64,000 nt of DNA from Mesorhizobium sp. WSM3859 (GCF_002295065.1 NZ_NSGG01000004.1:372001-436000), one strand, 5' to 3'; shown: positions 34,672-44,221, counted from the first letter of the stretch. The notes: generated by a model not told the origin, from the sequence alone. A program made the numbers and translations.

Positions 34672-34731
34672 GTACCCATTTGACAAGGCTGCTCCCGAAA
34701 AACGGGGGTGGCGGCAGGAAAGGTCAGGCAT

Positions 34732-35205
34732 ATGATCAAGGTCCCGATGACAGGCGAGGGGTTCGCGTCATTGAAGGAAGAACTGCGTTGGCGCCAGCAA
34801 GAGGAGCGTCCGCGTATCATCGAGGCGATCTCCGAAGCGCGCTCGCATGGCGACCTGTCCGAAAATGCCGAATATCACGCGGCCAAGGAGTCACAGAGCC
34901 ACAATGAAGGCCGCATCAACGAGCTCGAGGATCTGATCGCGCGCGCCGAGGTCATCGACGTCTCCAAGCTCTCCGGCGACAAGGTGAAGTTCGGCGCGAC
35001 CGTCGTGCTCGTCGACGAGGACACCGAGGAAAAGAAGACCTACCAGATCGTCGGCGATCAGGAAGCGGACGTGAAGTCCGGCCGCATCTCGATCTCCTCG
35101 CCGATCGCGCGGGCGCTGATCGGCAAGGAAGTCGGCGACGCCATCGAGGTCAACGCTCCGGGCGGCGCTCGCGGGTATGAGATCGTCCAGGTGCAGTTTA
35201 TTTGA
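34732..35205 (+). CDS. greA: transcription elongation factor GreA
   Basis: A 157-residue GreA: N-terminal coiled coil with [45 protein letters not shown] (the tip with the two acidic catalytic residues in GDLSENAEY) and [17 protein letters not shown], followed by the FKBP-like C-terminal domain with [20 protein letters not shown]. It stimulates transcript cleavage in backtracked RNA polymerase. The ATG at 34732 matches the family start; an upstream GTG is not needed. The stop codon lies in a long palindrome shared with waaC. A terminator-like leader precedes the gene. Confidence 0.97.
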   Translation: MIKVPMTGEGFASLKEELRWRQQEERPRIIEAISEARSHGDLSENAEYHAAKESQSHNEGRINELEDLIARAEVIDVSKLSGDKVKFGATVVLVDEDTEEKKTYQIVGDQEADVKSGRISISSPIARALIGKEVGDAIEVNAPGGARGYEIVQVQFI

Positions 35206-35347
35206 GGACCTTTTGATAATTCTACTCTGGCGGCCGACTAGCACGGTTCTCTGCGCTTCCGGTGCTCACGTACTTTAAGTACGCTCCGCTCCGGTTCTCG
35301 AAAACCACGCTATTCGACTCGCCAGAGCGAATTCTGAAAAGGTCCTC
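35204..35347. repeat. long inverted repeat between greA and waaC covering both stop codons
   Basis: The left arm (35204-35232) GAGGACCTTTT...AATTC...CTCTGGCG mirrors the right arm (35320-35347) CGCCAGAG...AATTC...AAAAGGTCCTC. The centre holds a second palindrome, CGTACTTTAAGTACG, flanked by GTGCTCA and GCTCCGC. Both stop codons (TGA of greA at 35203-35205, TGA of waaC at 35348-35346) sit at the arm ends, so both transcripts end in the same hairpin. It probably serves as a bidirectional terminator or processing site and is likely one copy of a dispersed family. Confidence 0.75.
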
Positions 35348-36320
35348 ACGCCGGCGCGTTTGATCTGAGCGCCAGCAGTCGTTCAGCTTCCGCCATCACA
35401 TCAGCCGGTGTCACCTTGCCGCCAGCGGGCGCGAGCAAGGTCGATGCGAACCTCCCGCACGGGCCGGTGAGACCGGGTTCCGTCGCCAGGAAGATGGCGA
35501 CCGTCGGCAGGGCGAAGGCGCTGGCGAGGTGGGTGAGGCCGGTGTCGGCGCCGATGACGAGCGCCGCGTGGCCGAGGATCGCTGCGACATCCGCGAGCGG
35601 CGATTTCGCAACCAGCACCGTCTCCGGCACGGCTCCGGCAATGGCTTCCGCGACGGATTTTTCAGCCTCGTTCGACCAGGTAACCACCGGCGTGAAGTGC
35701 CGGTCGGCAAGCTCGCGCGCGGTTTCGATCCAATCCTCGACAGGCCATTTCTTGTCCTCGCGGCTGGTGCCGTGCAGCAGGAAAGCGGTTTTGCCTTCAA
35801 CGCCGGGCAGCGCGCCCACCGGCGGCACGATGCCTGACTCGAGCGCCGACAGGTCAGGCTGGTAGCCAAGCGCCAACCCGAACAACCGCCTGGTGCGCTC
35901 GATGGCGTGCAGGTCGCGCGGCACGGCGTATTTGTGCCGATAAAACAGCGTTGCCGAAGGCTCGCGGGCGCTGGTCCGGTCGAAGCCGGCGATCGGCGCG
36001 CCGGCCTGGATGGCGACCAGGGCCGATTTCAGCAGGCCTTGCGCGTCGATGACAAGATCGTAGCGGGAGGCGCGGAGCGCTCGGCGCAGCCCGGCCATCT
36101 CGCGCCATGTGCCGCCCTCGAAAAGCTTTTTGCGCCAGCGCCGAACGGCCACCTTGTGGATCACTCCAATCGCTGGATGCAGCGCCACGATGCCGGCAAA
36201 CGGCTCCTCCACGCACCAGTCGAAGCTGATATCGGGCCGATTGCGGATCGCGTCCTCGACGGCTGGAAACGTGTGAATGACATCGCCCATCGACGATGTC
36301 TTGACGATCAGCACTTTCAT
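35346..36320 (-). CDS. waaC: lipopolysaccharide heptosyltransferase I
   Basis: A 324-residue GT9 glycosyltransferase that adds the first L-glycero-D-manno-heptose to Kdo of the LPS inner core at the cytoplasmic membrane face. It starts [23 protein letters not shown], the WaaC signature, has FDRTSAREP, FLLHGTSREDKKWP and the nucleotide-binding GADTGLTHLASA near the C-terminus. Its ATG overlaps the waaF stop (ATGA). It is the last gene of hldD-waaF-waaC. Confidence 0.95.
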   Translation of the reverse strand: MKVLIVKTSSMGDVIHTFPAVEDAIRNRPDISFDWCVEEPFAGIVALHPAIGVIHKVAVRRWRKKLFEGGTWREMAGLRRALRASRYDLVIDAQGLLKSALVAIQAGAPIAGFDRTSAREPSATLFYRHKYAVPRDLHAIERTRRLFGLALGYQPDLSALESGIVPPVGALPGVEGKTAFLLHGTSREDKKWPVEDWIETARELADRHFTPVVTWSNEAEKSVAEAIAGAVPETVLVAKSPLADVAAILGHAALVIGADTGLTHLASAFALPTVAIFLATEPGLTGPCGRFASTLLAPAGGKVTPADVMAEAERLLALRSNAPA

Positions 36321-37324
36321 GCCGCCGCCGGGACCTTGAGCAGGCGGTCGGCCGCGGCGGTGACACGCGCGACATCGAGCGTCTTGAGGCAGTTGAGATG
36401 CCCGAGTGGGCAGACCTTCTTGTGGCAGGGCGAGCAGGACAGATGCAGCCAGATCAGCTCGGAGCGCTCGCTGAGCGGCGGCGTGTTTTCCGGCGAGGTC
36501 GAACCGTAGACGGCGACGATCGGCGTGCCGACGGCGGCCGCGACATGCATCAGGCCGCTGTCGTTCGAGACCGCAAGCTTCGCCGCGGCGATCAGGTCGA
36601 TCGCGTCCTCGAGCCGCGTCTTGCCGGCAAGGTCGATGGCGCCCGGAGCAAGTGCTGCGATCTCGCCGGTCACGCCGGCATCGTTCTTCGAGCCGAGCAG
36701 CACGACGCCCAGACCCTTTGCCATCATGTCCCGGGCAAGCCCGGCATAGTGATCGCTCGGCCAGCGTTTTGCCGGACCGAATTCGGCGCCGGGCATAAGC
36801 GCCACGAATTTCTTTCCCGTCAGCCCGAACCGCGCCAGCAGGTCGGCCTGGTTGGCCTTGTCGACGGTGAGCCTCGGCGCGCGAAAAGTGCCGCCGCGCG
36901 CGAGGCCGAAATAAGCGCGCGCCGTGCGTCGCTTCAGCGCTTCGGGCAGCGGCACGATGTCGGTCAGCAGGCCATAGCGCATTTCGCGCAAATTGCCGAC
37001 ACGCTGTGGGATGCGGGCAAAGAACGGGATCAGCGCCGATTTCCAGCTCCCCGGCAGCACATAGGCCATGTCGTAGCGACCGCGCAGCAGGCGGCCGAAG
37101 CGCCTGCGGCTGCGGAATTCGAGCGCTCCCGGCATCAGCGGGAAGTCGATCTGGCTGCGTATCTCGGGCATGCGCTTGACCAAGGGCGCCGCCCAGGCCG
37201 GCGCCAGCACGTCGATCGCGGCATGCGGATGTTTTTCCTTCAGCGCCGCAAACAGGCACTGTGCCATGACCATGTCGCCCACCCAGCGTGGGCCGATCAC
37301 GAGGATCGTTGGGCCTTCAGCCAT
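36317..37324 (-). CDS. waaF: lipopolysaccharide heptosyltransferase II
   Basis: A 335-residue GT9 enzyme that adds the second heptose. Signatures: [23 protein letters not shown] at the start, [45 protein letters not shown] and the Cys-rich [16 protein letters not shown] near the end, as in WaaF. It overlaps hldD by 28 bases and waaC by 4. Together the three genes supply and transfer heptose. Confidence 0.96.
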   Translation of the reverse strand: MAEGPTILVIGPRWVGDMVMAQCLFAALKEKHPHAAIDVLAPAWAAPLVKRMPEIRSQIDFPLMPGALEFRSRRRFGRLLRGRYDMAYVLPGSWKSALIPFFARIPQRVGNLREMRYGLLTDIVPLPEALKRRTARAYFGLARGGTFRAPRLTVDKANQADLLARFGLTGKKFVALMPGAEFGPAKRWPSDHYAGLARDMMAKGLGVVLLGSKNDAGVTGEIAALAPGAIDLAGKTRLEDAIDLIAAAKLAVSNDSGLMHVAAAVGTPIVAVYGSTSPENTPPLSERSELIWLHLSCSPCHKKVCPLGHLNCLKTLDVARVTAAADRLLKVPAAA

Positions 37325-38265
37325 TCGACATAGTCCCTGACGCCGGTTTCGACTGTGCGGAATTGGCCATTGTAGCCGGCCGCGCGCAAGCGGGACATAT
37401 CAGCCTGCGTAAAACTCTGGTAGCTCCCCTTGAGGTGGTCGGGGAAGGGGATGAATTCAATCTCGCCCTTGCCAAGCGTGTCGATCACCGTCTCGGCGAT
37501 GGCGCGGAACGGCTGGGCGCGGCCGGTGCCGCAGTTGAAGATGCCACTCAGACCACGCTTCCACAGCCACAGGTTGACCTCCGCGACGTCGCCGACATGG
37601 ATGAAGTCGCGGCTCTGTTCGCCGGGGCCGAAATCGCCATAGGCACCGAAGAGCTTCGGGTTTTCGCCGCGCTCGACCTGGTTGAAGAGATGGAACGCGA
37701 CCGACGCCATAGCGCCCTTATGCGCCTCGCGAGGCCCGTAGACGTTGAAATAGCGCAGGCCCACCACCTGCGAATGATCATTGTTGTATGAACCATTTGG
37801 GTCGAAGACGTTGCGGCGCACGTAATCGTCGAACAGCTTCTTCGAATAGGCATAGACGTTGAGCGGACGCTCGAAGTCGGGCTCCTCGCGAAACTCGCTG
37901 CCGCCGCCATAGACCGAAGCCGACGAGGCATAGAGGAAGGGTACGCGCAAGGCCAGGCAGGCATGCAACAGGCGCTTCGAATAGGCGTAGTTCACCTCCA
38001 TCATGAACTTGCCGTTCCATTCGGTGGTGGTCGAGCAGGCGCCCTGATGGAACACGGCCTCGATGCGGCCGAGCGCGCCATCCTCGAGCCGGGCGAGAAA
38101 ATCGTCCTTGTCGAGATAGTCGGCGATCTTGAGATCGGCGAGGTTGGCGATCTTGTGGCCGTCGGTGAGGTCGTCGACGACGATGATGTCGTCATGGCCC
38201 TCGGCGTTGAGCGCGGCGACGATGTTGGAGCCGATCATGCCGGCGCCGCCCGTGACGATGATCAT
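37297..38265 (-). CDS. hldD: ADP-L-glycero-D-manno-heptose 6-epimerase
   Basis: A 322-residue extended SDR epimerase that converts ADP-D-glycero-D-manno-heptose to the L-glycero form, the donor for WaaC and WaaF. It has the NADP-binding [15 protein letters not shown], the active-site [11 protein letters not shown] (Tyr and Lys of YxxxK), [13 protein letters not shown] and the HldD-specific [14 protein letters not shown]. It is the first gene of the leftward heptose operon. The partner genes for precursor synthesis (hldE, gmhA, gmhB) lie 1.5 kb to the right on the other strand. Also called rfaD. Confidence 0.97.
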   Translation of the reverse strand: MIIVTGGAGMIGSNIVAALNAEGHDDIIVVDDLTDGHKIANLADLKIADYLDKDDFLARLEDGALGRIEAVFHQGACSTTTEWNGKFMMEVNYAYSKRLLHACLALRVPFLYASSASVYGGGSEFREEPDFERPLNVYAYSKKLFDDYVRRNVFDPNGSYNNDHSQVVGLRYFNVYGPREAHKGAMASVAFHLFNQVERGENPKLFGAYGDFGPGEQSRDFIHVGDVAEVNLWLWKRGLSGIFNCGTGRAQPFRAIAETVIDTLGKGEIEFIPFPDHLKGSYQSFTQADMSRLRAAGYNGQFRTVETGVRDYVEWLKAQRSS

Positions 38266-38499
38266 GAAGGCCTCTGTCTGCTTGCGATTCCGGCTCTTAT
38301 AGGGGAGGCGGAGGGGAGTGTCGATAAAGCTCGCCAGCCGCGAACCCGCGGGGCTACGACGAATGTAGGGCTGGATTGGCGCAACCGCTTGCAGGATAAG
38401 CTCTGCCGCGCGCCAACGATCGTCCTCAGTCGAAGCACCGCGGCGCTTGCAAGCAATCGCGGCATAAGCCGCCCGTGGGTTACTGTTGTTGGTGTAGCC

Positions 38500-38934
38500 A
38501 TGACGCCCGATTTAAAGCCTGGCCTTCGCCATCTTCAAACCCTGCGTGTGGACGACACCCTGACGGTGCCCGCCATGACTCCGGCTTTCGCGGGTTTTGG
38601 CGACATGCCGCCGGTTTTCGCCACCGCATTCATGGTTGGCTTCATCGAGTGGGCGTGCATCGAGGCATTGCGTCCGTTCCTGTCCAGTCACGAAAGAACC
38701 GTCGGCACCCATGTCGACGTTAGCCACATAGCCGCCACGCCCGTGGGCATGACCGTCACCGCCGATGTCGAGCTCGTCGCCGTGGAGGGGCGAAAGCTGC
38801 GCTTCAAGGTGTCGTGTAGGGACGAGGGCGGACTGATCGGAGAAGGTTTCCACGAGCGCGCGGTGATAGACCATGACAAGTTCATGGCGCGCGTCCTGGC
38901 CAAATCGCGGCAGACCGGTTCCTCGCCACAGTGA
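38500..38934 (+). CDS. hotdog thioesterase, fluoroacetyl-CoA thioesterase-like
   Basis: A 144-residue hotdog protein: [22 protein letters not shown] for the central helix, [41 protein letters not shown], and a final [11 protein letters not shown] strand. This layout matches the FlK-like thioesterase group, in which Thr, His and Glu of the THVDVSHIA and E-A region act in catalysis. Activity on a particular acyl-CoA cannot be assigned. It is unrelated to the heptose genes on either side. The ATG at 38500 matches the family start. Confidence 0.85.
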   Translation: MTPDLKPGLRHLQTLRVDDTLTVPAMTPAFAGFGDMPPVFATAFMVGFIEWACIEALRPFLSSHERTVGTHVDVSHIAATPVGMTVTADVELVAVEGRKLRFKVSCRDEGGLIGEGFHERAVIDHDKFMARVLAKSRQTGSSPQ

Positions 38935-38993
38935 GGCCGCAAAGCTTCCGCTTCAGTCAGCCTCCGCCATCTGGCGTAGCGTGAGGGACCAAG

Positions 38994-39626
38994 ATGCCGT
39001 CGACCGAACTGCTCATTGCGTTTTTCGCCACCACCGCGATCTTCGCCTATATTCCCGGCCCTGCCATGCTTTACGCCGCCGCGCAGACCATGGCGCGGGG
39101 CCGCTGGTCGGGGCTGACGGCGGCTGTCGGCATCCATCTCGGCGGCTACGTGCATGTCTTTGCGGCCGCCGCAGGCCTGTCCGTCCTGTTCCATGCGGTG
39201 CCGCCGCTCTATTTAGCGGTCAAGCTCGGCGGCGTGCTCTATCTGATCTGGCTCGGCGTCTCCATGTTCCGCAAAAGGACGGATGGCGATACCACGCTGC
39301 CAGCCATCGAGCGGAAATCGGCCCGGCGCGCCTTTTTCGAAAGCATCACCGTCGAGGTGCTCAATCCGAAGACGGCGATCTTCTTCATGGCGTTCCTGCC
39401 GCAATTCATCGATGCTTCGGCTGCGTTCCCGGTCTGGCTGCAGTTCGTCATCTTGGGAACCATCGTCAACCTGATGTTTTCCTCCGCCGATATTGTTTGC
39501 GTATTCCTCGCCGGCGCGATGATTGCGCGGCTGCGGCGCTCGGGCCGGGCGCAGCGCCTGATGCAGCGCGCGGGCGGTGCCGTGCTGGTCGGCCTCGGTG
39601 TCCATGTCGCCCTGCAGAGGAGCTGA
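38994..39626 (+). CDS. LysE/RhtB family amino-acid exporter
   Basis: A 210-residue membrane protein with about six helices. The family motif is YIPGPAMLYAAAQTMARGRWSGLTAAVGIHLGGYVHV, and the conserved LNPKTAIFFMAFLPQFID follows in the middle. Members export amino acids or homoserine lactone-like molecules. The neighbouring thioesterase gene ends 59 bases upstream on the same strand. No dedicated regulator is adjacent. Confidence 0.92.
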   Translation: MPSTELLIAFFATTAIFAYIPGPAMLYAAAQTMARGRWSGLTAAVGIHLGGYVHVFAAAAGLSVLFHAVPPLYLAVKLGGVLYLIWLGVSMFRKRTDGDTTLPAIERKSARRAFFESITVEVLNPKTAIFFMAFLPQFIDASAAFPVWLQFVILGTIVNLMFSSADIVCVFLAGAMIARLRRSGRAQRLMQRAGGAVLVGLGVHVALQRS

Positions 39627-39776
39627 TTGCCAAGCAGGTTCCGGCTGGGGCCGCCGGGCCTGCCGTTGCGCTCGCCCGATTTGCGGTATATCGGCATCGC
39701 TTTAAACAGCCCACGCCACAATTCCGGCGCTGAAACCTAATCAAGTCCGGGATTCTTCAGGCACACCGCGAGTGAG

Positions 39777-41261
39777 ATGATCAAGCACAATCCGCCTTCT
39801 CCGGAACCTTTGCATCGCACCATCGCCCGGTTCGGCGACGTCACCGTGCTGGTCGTGGGCGATTTCATCCTCGACCGTTTCGTCAGCGGCGTGATCGAGC
39901 GCATCTCGCCGGAAGCCCCGATCCCCGTGCTGCATGGACGGGGCGAAACGTTGAACATGGGCGGCGCCGGCAATGTCGTTTCCAACATCGTTTCGCTGGG
40001 CGCGGCTGCGATCCCCGTGTCGGTGATCGGCGCCGACCATGCCGGCAACAATCTGATGCGGATGCTGAGCGAGATCGGCGTCGACACCGACGGGCTTGTG
40101 CAGCGCCAGGACCGCATGACCTCGTCTAAAAGCCGCTTCAGCGCCCTCAACCAGCAGGTGCTGCGTTTCGACGAGGAAGAGATCAAGCCGCTTACCTCTG
40201 CCGAACGGGCGAAGCTCATCGATCATTTCCAGGCGACGCTTGGCCGCGCCGACATCGTCATCCTTTCCGATTACGGCAAGGGTGTCCTGCTCGACGGCGT
40301 CGCCGGCGAGCTGATCGCGATCTGCCGCGACGCCGGCAAGCCGGTGCTGGTCGATCCGAAGGGGCGCGACTACGCGCGCTATGCCGGTGCGACGGCAGTG
40401 ACGCCGAACCGCAAGGAGCTTGGCGAGGCGGTCGGGCGCAAGGTGTTCGGCGACGACGAGATCATGGCCGCGGCGCGCGACCTGATCGCCGCGCATGATT
40501 TCGAGTTCATCGTCGCGACGCGCAGCGAGAAGGGCATGAGCGTGGTCTCCGCCGAGGACGCTCGCCACATCTCCACCCAGGCGCGCGAAGTGTTCGACGT
40601 TTCCGGCGCCGGCGACACGGTTATTGCGAGCTTCGCGCTGTCGCTCGCCGCTGGCGCCGACCGCGTGCATGCCGCCGTCATCGCCAATGCGGCCGGCGGC
40701 GTCGTCGTGGGAAAGCGCGGCACCGCGCGCCTCAACGTCGAAGAATTGTCCGGCGCGCTGTTCCGCTCGCATGGGCCGACGGCCCATATCGATGCCATTC
40801 TTGACGCCAATGCCGCGGCCAGGATGGTGGCGGCATGGAAGGAAGAGGGGCTTACCGTCGGCTTCACCAATGGCTGTTTCGATATCCTCCATGCCGGCCA
40901 TGTCAGCCTGCTGCATGCCGCCCGCAGCCAGTGCGACCGGCTGGTGCTCGGTCTCAACAGCGACGACTCGGTGCACCGGCTGAAAGGACCCGGACGTCCG
41001 GTCAACAACCAGCATGACCGCGCCTGCGTGCTGGCAGCACTCGCCTCGGTCGACGCCGTCGTCGTCTTCGAGGAGGATACGCCGCTCAAGCTGATCGAGA
41101 CGCTGCTGCCCGACATCCTGGTCAAGGGCGCGGACTACACGATCGAGACCGTGGTCGGCGCCGATGTGGTGCAGAAGGCGGGCGGGCGCGTGGTGCTTGT
41201 CGATCTCGTCGCCGGCAAGAGCACGACGAACACGATCGGCAAGCTGCGTGCCGCAAACTGA
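39777..41261 (+). CDS. hldE: bifunctional heptose-7-phosphate kinase / heptose-1-phosphate adenylyltransferase
   Basis: A 494-residue fusion of the two HldE activities. Residues 1-330 are a ribokinase-like domain (LVVGDFILDRFVSGVIERISPEAPIPV start, VSGAGDTVIASFALSLA as the catalytic loop). Residues 350-494 are a cytidylyltransferase-type domain (VGFTNGCFDILHAGHVSLLH with the HAGH motif, VKGADYTIETVVGA). It phosphorylates heptose 7-phosphate and later forms ADP-heptose. It heads the operon hldE-gmhA-gmhB. Also called rfaE. Confidence 0.97.
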   Translation: MIKHNPPSPEPLHRTIARFGDVTVLVVGDFILDRFVSGVIERISPEAPIPVLHGRGETLNMGGAGNVVSNIVSLGAAAIPVSVIGADHAGNNLMRMLSEIGVDTDGLVQRQDRMTSSKSRFSALNQQVLRFDEEEIKPLTSAERAKLIDHFQATLGRADIVILSDYGKGVLLDGVAGELIAICRDAGKPVLVDPKGRDYARYAGATAVTPNRKELGEAVGRKVFGDDEIMAAARDLIAAHDFEFIVATRSEKGMSVVSAEDARHISTQAREVFDVSGAGDTVIASFALSLAAGADRVHAAVIANAAGGVVVGKRGTARLNVEELSGALFRSHGPTAHIDAILDANAAARMVAAWKEEGLTVGFTNGCFDILHAGHVSLLHAARSQCDRLVLGLNSDDSVHRLKGPGRPVNNQHDRACVLAALASVDAVVVFEEDTPLKLIETLLPDILVKGADYTIETVVGADVVQKAGGRVVLVDLVAGKSTTNTIGKLRAAN

Positions 41262-41268
41262 GGGTCTC

Positions 41269-41841
41269 ATGTCCGATTTGAACGATTATCTGGTCCGCTC
41301 CGCGGCGGCGATCTCGGCGATGGTCGAGCGTGACCTCACCGGCGAAATGGAACGGGCGGTGAGCACGGTCGTGGCGGCGCTCTCGCAGGGCAAGGCGCTG
41401 CTGATCTGCGGCAATGGCGGCTCGGCCAGCGATGCCATCCATATCGCGGGCGAGCTGGTTGGCCGCTTCCTGAAGGAGCGCAAGGCCTACAACGTTATCG
41501 CGCTGCCGGCCAACGCAGCGGTGCTGACCGCCTGGGGCAATGATTACGGCTTCGACACCGTGTTCTCGCGCCAGGTCGAGGCGCATGGCGCGGAGGGCGC
41601 GGTGCTGCTGGCGATCTCGACAAGCGGCAATTCGCAGAGCATCCTTGCCGCCGCCGAGCAGGCGCGGGCGATGGGCATGACGGTGATCAGCCTGACCGGC
41701 GAGACGGGCGGCAAGCTCAAGCCGCTGACCGACATCCTGCTCAACGTGCCGTCGACCTCGACGCCGATCATCCAGCAGGGGCATCTGTGCCTCTATCACC
41801 ATCTCTGCGAGGCGGTCGAAGCGCGTCTCAGCAATGGCTGA
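41269..41841 (+). CDS. gmhA: phosphoheptose isomerase
   Basis: A 190-residue SIS-fold enzyme converting sedoheptulose 7-phosphate to D-glycero-D-manno-heptose 7-phosphate, the first step of ADP-heptose synthesis. It shows LLICGNGGSASDAIHIAGELVGRF, ISTSGNSQSILAAAEQA and QQGHLCLYHHLCEAVE, all characteristic. GAGGG precedes the ATG at 41269, 7 bases after the hldE stop. gmhB overlaps its end by 8 bases. Confidence 0.96.
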   Translation: MSDLNDYLVRSAAAISAMVERDLTGEMERAVSTVVAALSQGKALLICGNGGSASDAIHIAGELVGRFLKERKAYNVIALPANAAVLTAWGNDYGFDTVFSRQVEAHGAEGAVLLAISTSGNSQSILAAAEQARAMGMTVISLTGETGGKLKPLTDILLNVPSTSTPIIQQGHLCLYHHLCEAVEARLSNG

Positions 41842-42463
41842 GAGCGAAGGCTTTCCGCTGGCCGAGCCAGGCCTTTGGGTCGAGCGGATTGGTGACCGGA
41901 GCTTTCCAGCCGGCCGGCCGGCGCTGTTCCTCGATCGCGACGGCACGATCAATGTCGATACCGGCTATCCCGATGATCCGGCGGCCATGGCGCTGCGCGA
42001 CGGCATCGCGCCGGTCATCGAGGCCGCGAACCAGCACGGCATTCCGGTGGTTGTCGTCACCAACCAGTCCGGCATCGCGCGCGGCTATTTCGGCTGGGAT
42101 GCGTTCGCCAGGGTCAACAGGCGGGTGCTCGACCTATTGGCCGAGCAAAACGCGTTTGTCGACATGGTGCTTGCATGCGCTTATCACGAGGCCGGCACCG
42201 GCCCGCTGGCGATTGCCGACCATCCGATGCGCAAGCCCAATCCGGGCATGCTGCTGGAGGCGAGCCGGCGGCTCGGCCTGGATTTGAAGCGATCGCTGAT
42301 CGTCGGCGATAAGCCTGCCGACATGGAAGCAGGCCGTCGGGCCGGCCTCGAGCGTGGCTGGCTCGTCGACGGCGAGGGCTCGACGATGGACGGGCTTTCG
42401 GTTTCGCCATTGCACGGCCCGGCGGACCTTGAGGAGTTGCTTGCCGCGATACGGTCACTCTGA
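41834..42463 (+). CDS. gmhB: D-glycero-D-manno-heptose 1,7-bisphosphate 7-phosphatase
   Basis: A 209-residue HAD phosphatase: LFLDRDGTINVDTGYP (nucleophile Asp), VVVTNQSGIARGYF, RKPNPGMLLEA and IVGDKPADMEAGRRAG. In E. coli GmhB a zinc site is formed by one Cys, one His and two more Cys. Here CAYHEAG keeps the first Cys and His but the later Cys pair is missing (ADHPMRKP), so the zinc site is probably lost. It removes the 7-phosphate before adenylylation by HldE. Overlap with gmhA indicates coupling. Confidence 0.93.
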   Translation: MAESEGFPLAEPGLWVERIGDRSFPAGRPALFLDRDGTINVDTGYPDDPAAMALRDGIAPVIEAANQHGIPVVVVTNQSGIARGYFGWDAFARVNRRVLDLLAEQNAFVDMVLACAYHEAGTGPLAIADHPMRKPNPGMLLEASRRLGLDLKRSLIVGDKPADMEAGRRAGLERGWLVDGEGSTMDGLSVSPLHGPADLEELLAAIRSL

Positions 42464-42532
42464 TCGCGGATTGATTCAAAACCCGGTGCTAAGCCCTTTG
42501 TTTGCGCGGGTAAATTTCCGCTAGCCGGCACA

Positions 42533-43009
42533 TTAAGTTGGAAAGGCCACCAGCCCCTCGTCCTTGACGCGGCGGATAGTCAAAGCGGTGCGCACAGTGT
42601 CGACATTCGGGGCCGAAGCCAGTTCCTCGATGACGAAGGTCTGGAAGGTGCCGAGGTCGCTTGCCACGCAATGCAGCAGGAAGTCGGATTCGCCGGAGAC
42701 CATCCAGGCGTCGCGCACGATCGGCCAGCCGCGCGTGCGCTCGGCGAAGGTCTTCAGTTCGGCATCGGCTTGATGGTGCAGGCCTATCAGGCAGAAGGCG
42801 ACGACATCCATGCCGAGCGCCGGCGCGTTGAGGAGTGCTCGGTAACCGCGGATGATGCCGGCCTCTTCCAGCCGCCTGACTCGGCGCAGGCAAGGCGGCG
42901 CCGAGATGCCGACCCGGCTCGACAATTCGACATTGGTCATGCGCCCGTCGCTTTGCAATTCGCGCAGGATCTTCCAGTCGATGGCGTCGAGATCAGCTTT
43001 GAGCGGCAT
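42533..43009 (-). CDS. Lrp/AsnC family transcriptional regulator
   Basis: A 158-residue Lrp-type regulator. The helix-turn-helix is LDAIDWKILRELQSDGRMTNVELSSRVGISAPPCLRR-like (N-terminal 55 residues), and the RAM ligand domain follows with GMDVVAFCLIGLHH and VSGESDFLLHCVASDLGTFQTFV. It is divergent from trxB across 237 bases and probably binds there. The same order lrp-trxB-lsrB is known from Sinorhizobium. The ATG at 43009 is preferred over an upstream TTG. Confidence 0.93.
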   Translation of the reverse strand: MPLKADLDAIDWKILRELQSDGRMTNVELSSRVGISAPPCLRRVRRLEEAGIIRGYRALLNAPALGMDVVAFCLIGLHHQADAELKTFAERTRGWPIVRDAWMVSGESDFLLHCVASDLGTFQTFVIEELASAPNVDTVRTALTIRRVKDEGLVAFPT

Positions 43010-43246
43010 GGCGGTCTCAGTTTTGCGCAAGAATCTTTCGCAAATTTGTAATTAAACGACTTTTGTGTCCGCGCCAGCCCCTCTGCGAAGCGATTTTTCA
43101 GGCGTAACAAAAGCCGCGATTTTCGCGAATACCCTGTGGATCGCAGCTTTCCGGGGACGACGGCCCGTTCGTCTTGCTGCCGTGATGGGCAACCCTTACA
43201 TTAACCGCGACAAACCACGGCCTTTGAGCCGCAGGGGACTTTTTTC

Positions 43247-44221
43247 ATGAACATCAAGCACGCACCCGTTCTCATCATCGGTTCCGGCCCGGCCGGCTAC
43301 ACGGCGGCGGTCTATGCCGCCCGCGCCATGCTGAAGCCGATGCTGGTCGCCGGCCTGCAGCAGGGCGGCCAATTGATGATCACCACCGATGTCGAGAACT
43401 ATCCGGGCTTCGCCGATCCGATCCAGGGCCCCTGGCTGATGGAGCAGATGCTGAAGCAGGCTGAGCATGTCGGCACCGATATCATCAACGACATCATCAC
43501 CGAGGTCGACCTCAATGTCCGGCCGTTCCGCGCCACCGGCGATTCCGGCACGGTCTACACGGCCGATGCGCTGATCATCGCCACCGGCGCGCAGGCCAAG
43601 TGGCTAGGCATCCCGTCGGAGCAGACCTTCATGGGCTTCGGCGTTTCGGCCTGCGCCACCTGCGACGGCTTCTTCTATCGTGGCAAGGACGTCGCGGTGA
43701 TCGGCGGCGGTAATTCCGCGGTCGAGGAAGCGCTCTATCTGTCGAACCTCGCCAAAAGCGTCACCGTCATCCATCGGCGCAGCGATTTCCGCGCCGAGCG
43801 CATCCTGCGCGAGCGGCTGCTTGCGAAGGACAATGTCCGTGTCATCTGGGACACGGTGGTGGACGAGATCACCGGACGCCCGGGCAAGGCGCCGCTTCCG
43901 CCCTCCGTCGAGGGCCTGACGCTGCGCAATGTCGTGACCGGCCAGGAATCGAAACTGCCGGTCGACGGTGTGTTCGTCGCGATCGGCCATGCGCCGGCGG
44001 TCGAGCTCTTCGTCGGCAAGCTGAAGCAGAAGCCGAACGGCTATCTGTGGACGGCGCCGGATTCGACCCGCACCGACGTGCCCGGCGTGTTCGCCGCAGG
44101 CGATGTCACCGACGATGTCTACCGCCAGGCAGTGACGGCGGCGGGGCTTGGCTGCATGGCGGCGCTGGAGGCGGAAAAATATCTGGCGGGCATCGAGGTT
44201 CACCGCGAAGCCGCGGAATGA
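43247..44221 (+). CDS. trxB: thioredoxin reductase
   Basis: A 324-residue FAD/NADPH enzyme that reduces thioredoxin. FAD binding: VLIIGSGPAGYTAAVYAARA. Redox centre: SACATCDGFFYRG with Cys near residues 136 and 139. NADPH binding: VAVIGGGNSAVEEALYLS. C-terminal FAD motif: TDVPGVFAAGDVTDD. AGGGGA lies 9 bases before the ATG. It is followed by the LysR gene after 72 bases, the order seen for trxB-lsrB in Sinorhizobium. Confidence 0.97.
   Translation: MNIKHAPVLIIGSGPAGYTAAVYAARAMLKPMLVAGLQQGGQLMITTDVENYPGFADPIQGPWLMEQMLKQAEHVGTDIINDIITEVDLNVRPFRATGDSGTVYTADALIIATGAQAKWLGIPSEQTFMGFGVSACATCDGFFYRGKDVAVIGGGNSAVEEALYLSNLAKSVTVIHRRSDFRAERILRERLLAKDNVRVIWDTVVDEITGRPGKAPLPPSVEGLTLRNVVTGQESKLPVDGVFVAIGHAPAVELFVGKLKQKPNGYLWTAPDSTRTDVPGVFAAGDVTDDVYRQAVTAAGLGCMAALEAEKYLAGIEVHREAAE

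Noticed and set aside
35346..37259. A single 637-codon frame running through waaF into waaC
   Set aside because: Its first 310 codons are the wrong frame of waaF. waaF and waaC have their own starts and overlap by ATGA.
37963..38499. N-terminal extension of the FlK-like thioesterase back to 37963
   Set aside because: It would overlap hldD on the other strand by 300 bases and has no homology; the family starts at 38500.
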